Under the pieces are notes generated by a model that was not told the origin of the DNA, ran no database searches, and saw only the letters and a program-made list of their open reading frames with translations. Shown one piece after another: positions 61,868 through 64,000 of a DNA stretch of 64,000 nucleotides. The stretch is from Peribacillus sp. FSL P2-0133 (GTDB lineage Bacteria > Bacillota > Bacilli > Bacillales > DSM-1321), in assembly GCF_037975445.1 (NCBI RefSeq), contig NZ_CP150254.1:3966001-4030000 (forward strand), in the 5' to 3' direction. Every line of letters starts with the position of its first letter. Position 1 is the stretch's first letter. Position numbers and translations under genes: made by a program.

Positions 61868-62005
61868 TTATGCTTGTCCCATAAAATAAGTCATTAATGA
61901 AATCAATACTAAAGTAATAGTAATATAAGTCCCAATAAAAATCTTCTTGCTTCTTTGTTTCTTTTCATAAACTTCCTCGAACGTAATGAATTTGTTTTTT
62001 GTCAT
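61868..62005 (-). CDS. 45-aa small membrane protein, copy 1
   Basis: MTKNKFITFEEVYEKKQRSK followed by one transmembrane helix and a short tail (YFMGQA). TAAGGAGATT gives a strong ribosome site. About three quarters of residues match the second copy at 63367-63504, and leader and terminator are duplicated too. Conservation of the frame with mostly conservative changes suggests both are expressed. Family not recognised. Confidence 0.75.
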   Translation of the reverse strand: MTKNKFITFEEVYEKKQRSKKIFIGTYITITLVLISLMTYFMGQA

Positions 62006-62025
62006 CAAATAATCTCCTTATATTT

Positions 62026-62078
62026 TGATGGCAGCTATCTGACATCGCTTTCAGCGAAGTACCTTTGCCTGAGCTCTA
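62026..62078 (-). promoter_or_regulatory. Conserved hairpin leader, copy 1
   Basis: Minus strand has GGCAAAGG...CTTCGC-TGAAA-GCGATGTCA...AGCTGCCATCA, shared with copy 2. CGC/GCG closes a five-base loop, and GGCA can pair with TGCC as an outer stem. It ends 21 bases before the ATG, so it may be an RNA regulatory element. I could not assign a known riboswitch class. Confidence 0.5.
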
Positions 62079-62245
62079 TATGTATTATCGGCACATTACC
62101 AAAAATATTTAAGTATTAATAACTATTTTTTTATAGGCTATATTTCTTACATATGTAGTAGGTTACGACTAACGCATTATGTACAATAACTAAATTCTAT
62201 GATCATCATGTTAAATCCTGCCTAGGTATCATTTTAATTAAGCGC

Positions 62246-62359
62246 TTACTTTATAAAATTCATGATTATTTTTACCCAACCGAAAAATGACAGCCATAAC
62301 GGTACACTGAATAAAGTTCCCCATATTAATCCCTTCACAAAAGCACTAAGTCCATCCAT
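62246..62359 (-). CDS. 37-aa hydrophobic peptide, copy 1
   Basis: MDGLSAFVKGLIWGTLFSVP... with the core LWLSFFGW and a short basic end. GAGAGGGA is eight bases before ATG 62359. The core recurs in the decayed ORF at 63118-63303. One membrane helix; could be a toxin-like or bacteriocin-like peptide or a small membrane regulator, which is inference only. Confidence 0.65.
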   Translation of the reverse strand: MDGLSAFVKGLIWGTLFSVPLWLSFFGWVKIIMNFIK

Positions 62360-62448
62360 AATAAAAATCCCTCTCAATTAGGTTATATTTTTATTATTGT
62401 CCCCATGTTCTTTATTCTAGATACCTTTACGGTAATTTCCTGTAATGA

Positions 62449-62480
62449 AAACAAAAAGAGAAGACTGTATAACAGCCTTC
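62449..62480 (-). terminator. Terminator of the SinI-like gene
   Basis: Minus strand AAGGCTGT-TAT-ACAGTCTT (one G-U pair), then CTCTTTTTG, 15 bases after the stop. Confidence 0.75.
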
Positions 62481-62494
62481 CCTAAGATAATTTT

Positions 62495-62599
62495 TCATTT
62501 TCCTTTTATGAACTCCCGCACTTCTTCAATAGATAATCCTAAACTTTTAGCCTCTAAAATTAGATAAACCCATTCTTCCCGTTCATTTTTAGCTTCCAT
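62495..62599 (-). CDS. SinI-type anti-repressor, short form
   Basis: 34 residues: MEAKNEREEWVYLILEAKSL then GLSIEEVREFIKGK. It matches the SinI domain of B. subtilis SinI (EWVELMVEAKEANISPEEIRKYL), the part that binds and splits SinR tetramers. Full SinI has a longer tail; this is domain only. Ribosome site GGTGGGA (62612-62606). No sinR gene lies in the window. A c-di-GMP riboswitch-like leader directly precedes it. Confidence 0.8.
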   Translation of the reverse strand: MEAKNEREEWVYLILEAKSLGLSIEEVREFIKGK

Positions 62600-62615
62600 G
62601 TCAAATCCCACCCAA

Positions 62616-62700
62616 CTTGTGGTAAAACAGCCGTCTTAGCATTTAGCCTTAGACCTGTAATTTTGCGTCCCTACTTTTCAATAGGTTTGCCTTTCTCAAG
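62616..62700 (-). promoter_or_regulatory. Cyclic-di-GMP-I (GEMM) riboswitch candidate
   Basis: The minus strand reads, in order, AAAGGCAAACC (62694-62684), a GAAA-capped hairpin (CCTATTGAAAAGTAGG), GGGACGCAAA (62671-62662), GGTCTAAGG (62655-62647) and AAGACGGCTG (62637-62628). These are the conserved blocks of the class I c-di-GMP aptamer, in the right order and spacing. Closing pairing may be CTTG/CAAG at the ends. It ends 17 bases before the SinI-like ATG, so control of translation is likely: ACCAC at its 3' edge can pair with the GGTGG of the ribosome site. Confidence 0.85.
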
Positions 62701-62705
62701 AATAT

Positions 62706-63051
62706 TTCACATTAATTTTCTAAAAAATTAATAAATCTCTAGAATCCCTGTTTCCATGGTGCTAAATAAACCATCATGACCTAAAAAATTTCCCCTTAAT
62801 TAAAACTATATTAATGTTAATTATACTTAAAAACGTAATAATAGCTCATAATACTATTCGTTTTTTTACGTCATTTTTCAACATCATTCATCAAAAAGTG
62901 ACATCACAATGGAAAAACATTGGTATAATGCGCTTTATATAAAACTCTTTTATTGAAAATAGAGATATAATCTCTATAAAATTCTTATATTTGCTATTTC
63001 ACAAAAATAATATTTTGAACTATTAATTCAGTTTTAAAATATTTCTTCTAA
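62706..63051. other. AT-rich region upstream of the riboswitch
   Basis: About 345 bases of very AT-rich DNA. It should hold the promoter for the riboswitch and SinI-like gene, but no pair of hexamers stands out. No gene supported. Confidence 0.5.
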
Positions 63052-63096
63052 GAAAAAAAGCCAGCATTACAAGCCATAATATGGCTGTAACCTGAC
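63052..63096 (-). terminator. Terminator after the decayed hydrophobic-peptide gene
   Basis: Minus strand GTTACAGCCAT-ATT-ATGGCTTGTAA (one bulge) within CAG...CTG, followed by seven T. Confidence 0.8.
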
Positions 63097-63117
63097 TGTT
63101 CGTGACTCTATAAATAT

Positions 63118-63303
63118 TTACACACTTGATTCCATTTGGATACCTAATAAATTGCTAAACATCCTGAGCCAACCGAAAAATGACAACCATAACGTAAAGC
63201 TTAAAAGCAAAGCATTCCCCACAAAAGTCCCACAACAAGTATTCTGAAAATAAAGATTGGCTCTTTTGACTAGCCATTTCGACAAAAGGAGAGCTCCCTG
63301 CAT
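63118..63303 (-). pseudogene. Decayed copy of the hydrophobic-peptide gene
   Basis: The 61-codon frame contains LWLSFFGWLRMFSNLLG, matching LWLSFFGWVKIIMNFIK of the 37-aa gene. Just upstream, the matching residues GLLWGML are found only in a second frame, and a plausible start (MASQKSQSLFSEYL) lies in the third. The simplest reading is a homologous gene broken by two small indels. The 61-aa frame might still be translated. Confidence 0.5.
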
Positions 63304-63325
63304 ACTCCCTCATTCACCTTCTTAA

Positions 63326-63352
63326 CACAAAAAAAGAACTGATTTCTCAGCC
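63326..63352 (-). terminator. Terminator after 45-aa membrane gene, copy 2
   Basis: Minus strand GGGCTGA-GAAA-TCAGTTC then TTTTTTTG; homologous to the hairpin at 61828-61853. Confidence 0.65.
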
Positions 63353-63366
63353 CTATTTAACATCCG

Positions 63367-63504
63367 TTATGATTTACCAAGAAAAAAAGTTAATAAAGAA
63401 ATCAAAATTAAAATAATAGTAATATAAGACCCAATAAAAATTTTCTTACTTCTTTCTTTCTTTTCATAAGCTTCCTCGTACGTAATAAATTTGTTTTTTG
63501 TCAT
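63367..63504 (-). CDS. 45-aa small membrane protein, copy 2
   Basis: MTKNKFITYEEAYEKKERSK then one membrane helix, ending FFLGKS. GAGGAGAAT ribosome site. Paralogue of the gene at 61868-62005, same length, same leader and terminator layout. Confidence 0.75.
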   Translation of the reverse strand: MTKNKFITYEEAYEKKERSKKIFIGSYITIILILISLLTFFLGKS

Positions 63505-63524
63505 CAAATATTCTCCTCATATCT

Positions 63525-63578
63525 TGATGGCAGCTATATGACAACGCTTTCTGCGAAGTCCCTTTGCTTGATTTTCAT
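63525..63578 (-). promoter_or_regulatory. Conserved hairpin leader, copy 2
   Basis: GCAAAGGGACTTCGC-AGAAA-GCG..GTC..AGCTGCCATCA: the same element as at 62026-62078. The CGC/GCG stem is kept while loop bases differ, and GAC/GTC adds an outer pair here. Confidence 0.5.
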
Positions 63579-63906
63579 ATTAAAGTAACTTCATATCTGC
63601 AAAAATATTAACTGTATTATTCACTATTTTTATAATGAGCTAGATTTTATAAATTAATATCTGTTCTTTACTATATAGTTTACTATAAATTATACAAAAT
63701 ACATTAATTCAAAATATTCCATTATACCCAAAAGTCTTTTATACCAATATAATAATGCTAAGCAATTATCCCTACCTGTCCATAGAACTGTTTTATGGCT
63801 GCAATTAGTTTAATCCATATCGATTTACCTCTTAGTAAATAAATAGGATATAAATTCACCTTTTGCCAAAAATAACAAAAAGGATATCAACGGGAGGAAG
63901 AGAAAA
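63579..63906. other. AT-rich gap upstream of the purF-like gene
   Basis: About 330 bases without a supported ORF. No PurR box is evident. GGGAGGAAGAG precedes the purF-like ATG. Confidence 0.5.
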
Positions 63907-64000
63907 ATGGATTCAGAAATGCAGGAGAAATGCGGGGTATTTGGAGTGTTTAATCACCCAAAAGCAGCCGAATTAACTTATTACGGACTTCATGCACTTC
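63907..64000 (+). CDS. Amidophosphoribosyltransferase-like protein, N-terminus only
   Basis: The first 31 codons read [20 protein letters not shown] and then [10 protein letters not shown], the start of a PurF-type glutamine amidotransferase: the catalytic Cys would be Cys9, exposed after propeptide removal, and YYGLHALQ is a family block. PurF makes phosphoribosylamine from PRPP and glutamine. In Bacillus purF lies inside the pur operon; here the gene opens alone. Cut by the window edge. Confidence 0.8.
   Translation, partial: MDSEMQEKCGVFGVFNHPKAAELTYYGLHAL

Noticed and set aside
62026-62078. Leader of the 45-aa genes as a second c-di-GMP riboswitch
   Set aside because: It shares a GGCAAA and a GAAA loop, but lacks GGGACGCAAA and the following conserved blocks.

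Overview
This 64 kb window is chromosomal DNA from an endospore-forming member of the Bacillaceae (Bacillus sensu lato). The spore genes gpr, spoIIP, sigK, sda, pbpI and yrzI-type genes, and a gene order that follows the Bacillus subtilis dnaK-to-cymR (yqe/yqx/yrh/yrr/yrv) segment, both say so. Most genes lie on the minus strand. No rRNA, tRNA, CRISPR array, intact IS element or prophage was seen. The genus cannot be fixed from the sequence alone.

Layout, left to right. (1) 1-3.7 kb: heat-shock operon hrcA-grpE-dnaK (dnaK cut by the window edge) behind a sigma-A promoter and a CIRCE operator. (2) 3.7-9.7 kb: hemW, lepA, yqxA, spoIIP, gpr. (3) 9.9-16.5 kb: rpsT, holA, yqzM and the late-competence genes comEC, comEB, comEA with divergent comER. 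(4) 16.5-22.1 kb: yqeM-rsfS-yqeK-nadD-yhbY-aroE-yqeH-yqeG, a tightly overlapped ribosome-assembly/NAD/shikimate cluster, then sda with a cluster of DnaA boxes. (5) 22.2-28.5 kb: divergent psd/pssA, pepF, two tiny membrane ORFs, an uninterrupted sigK, a Gly-Tyr repeat protein, a frameshifted small gene and two yrzI-like genes. (6) 28.2-32.5 kb: the methionine-to-cysteine operon yrrT-mtnN-mccA-mccB-yrhC, whose expected repressor gene cymR is at 55 kb. (7) 32.6-49.4 kb: yrrS, pbpI, greA, udk, the tRNA wobble-uridine hydroxylation/methylation trio (yrrO, yrrN, yrrM), mltG, a pair of 150-bp dispersed repeats around a 51-aa ORF, yrzB-ruvX-ireB-alaS with a T-box, a YrrI permease, small proteins, and a TPM/LemA pair. 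(8) 49.4-57.4 kb: recD2, a TPR protein, mnmA-iscS-cymR, a decayed NERD-domain gene and rarA.

The last 6.5 kb (57.4-63.9 kb) is different: AT-rich, low in gene density and full of small or decayed ORFs. It holds a Ser/Glu repeat protein, an LCP-family cell-wall ligase, a VanZ-like protein, two copies of a 45-aa membrane-protein gene that share a hairpin leader, two related small hydrophobic genes (one frameshifted), and a 34-aa SinI-type anti-repressor. The SinI-like gene sits directly behind a sequence with the hallmarks of a class I cyclic-di-GMP riboswitch. This is the most interesting locus here: it would link c-di-GMP to a SinR-type biofilm/motility switch. The window ends in the first codons of a purF-like amidotransferase.
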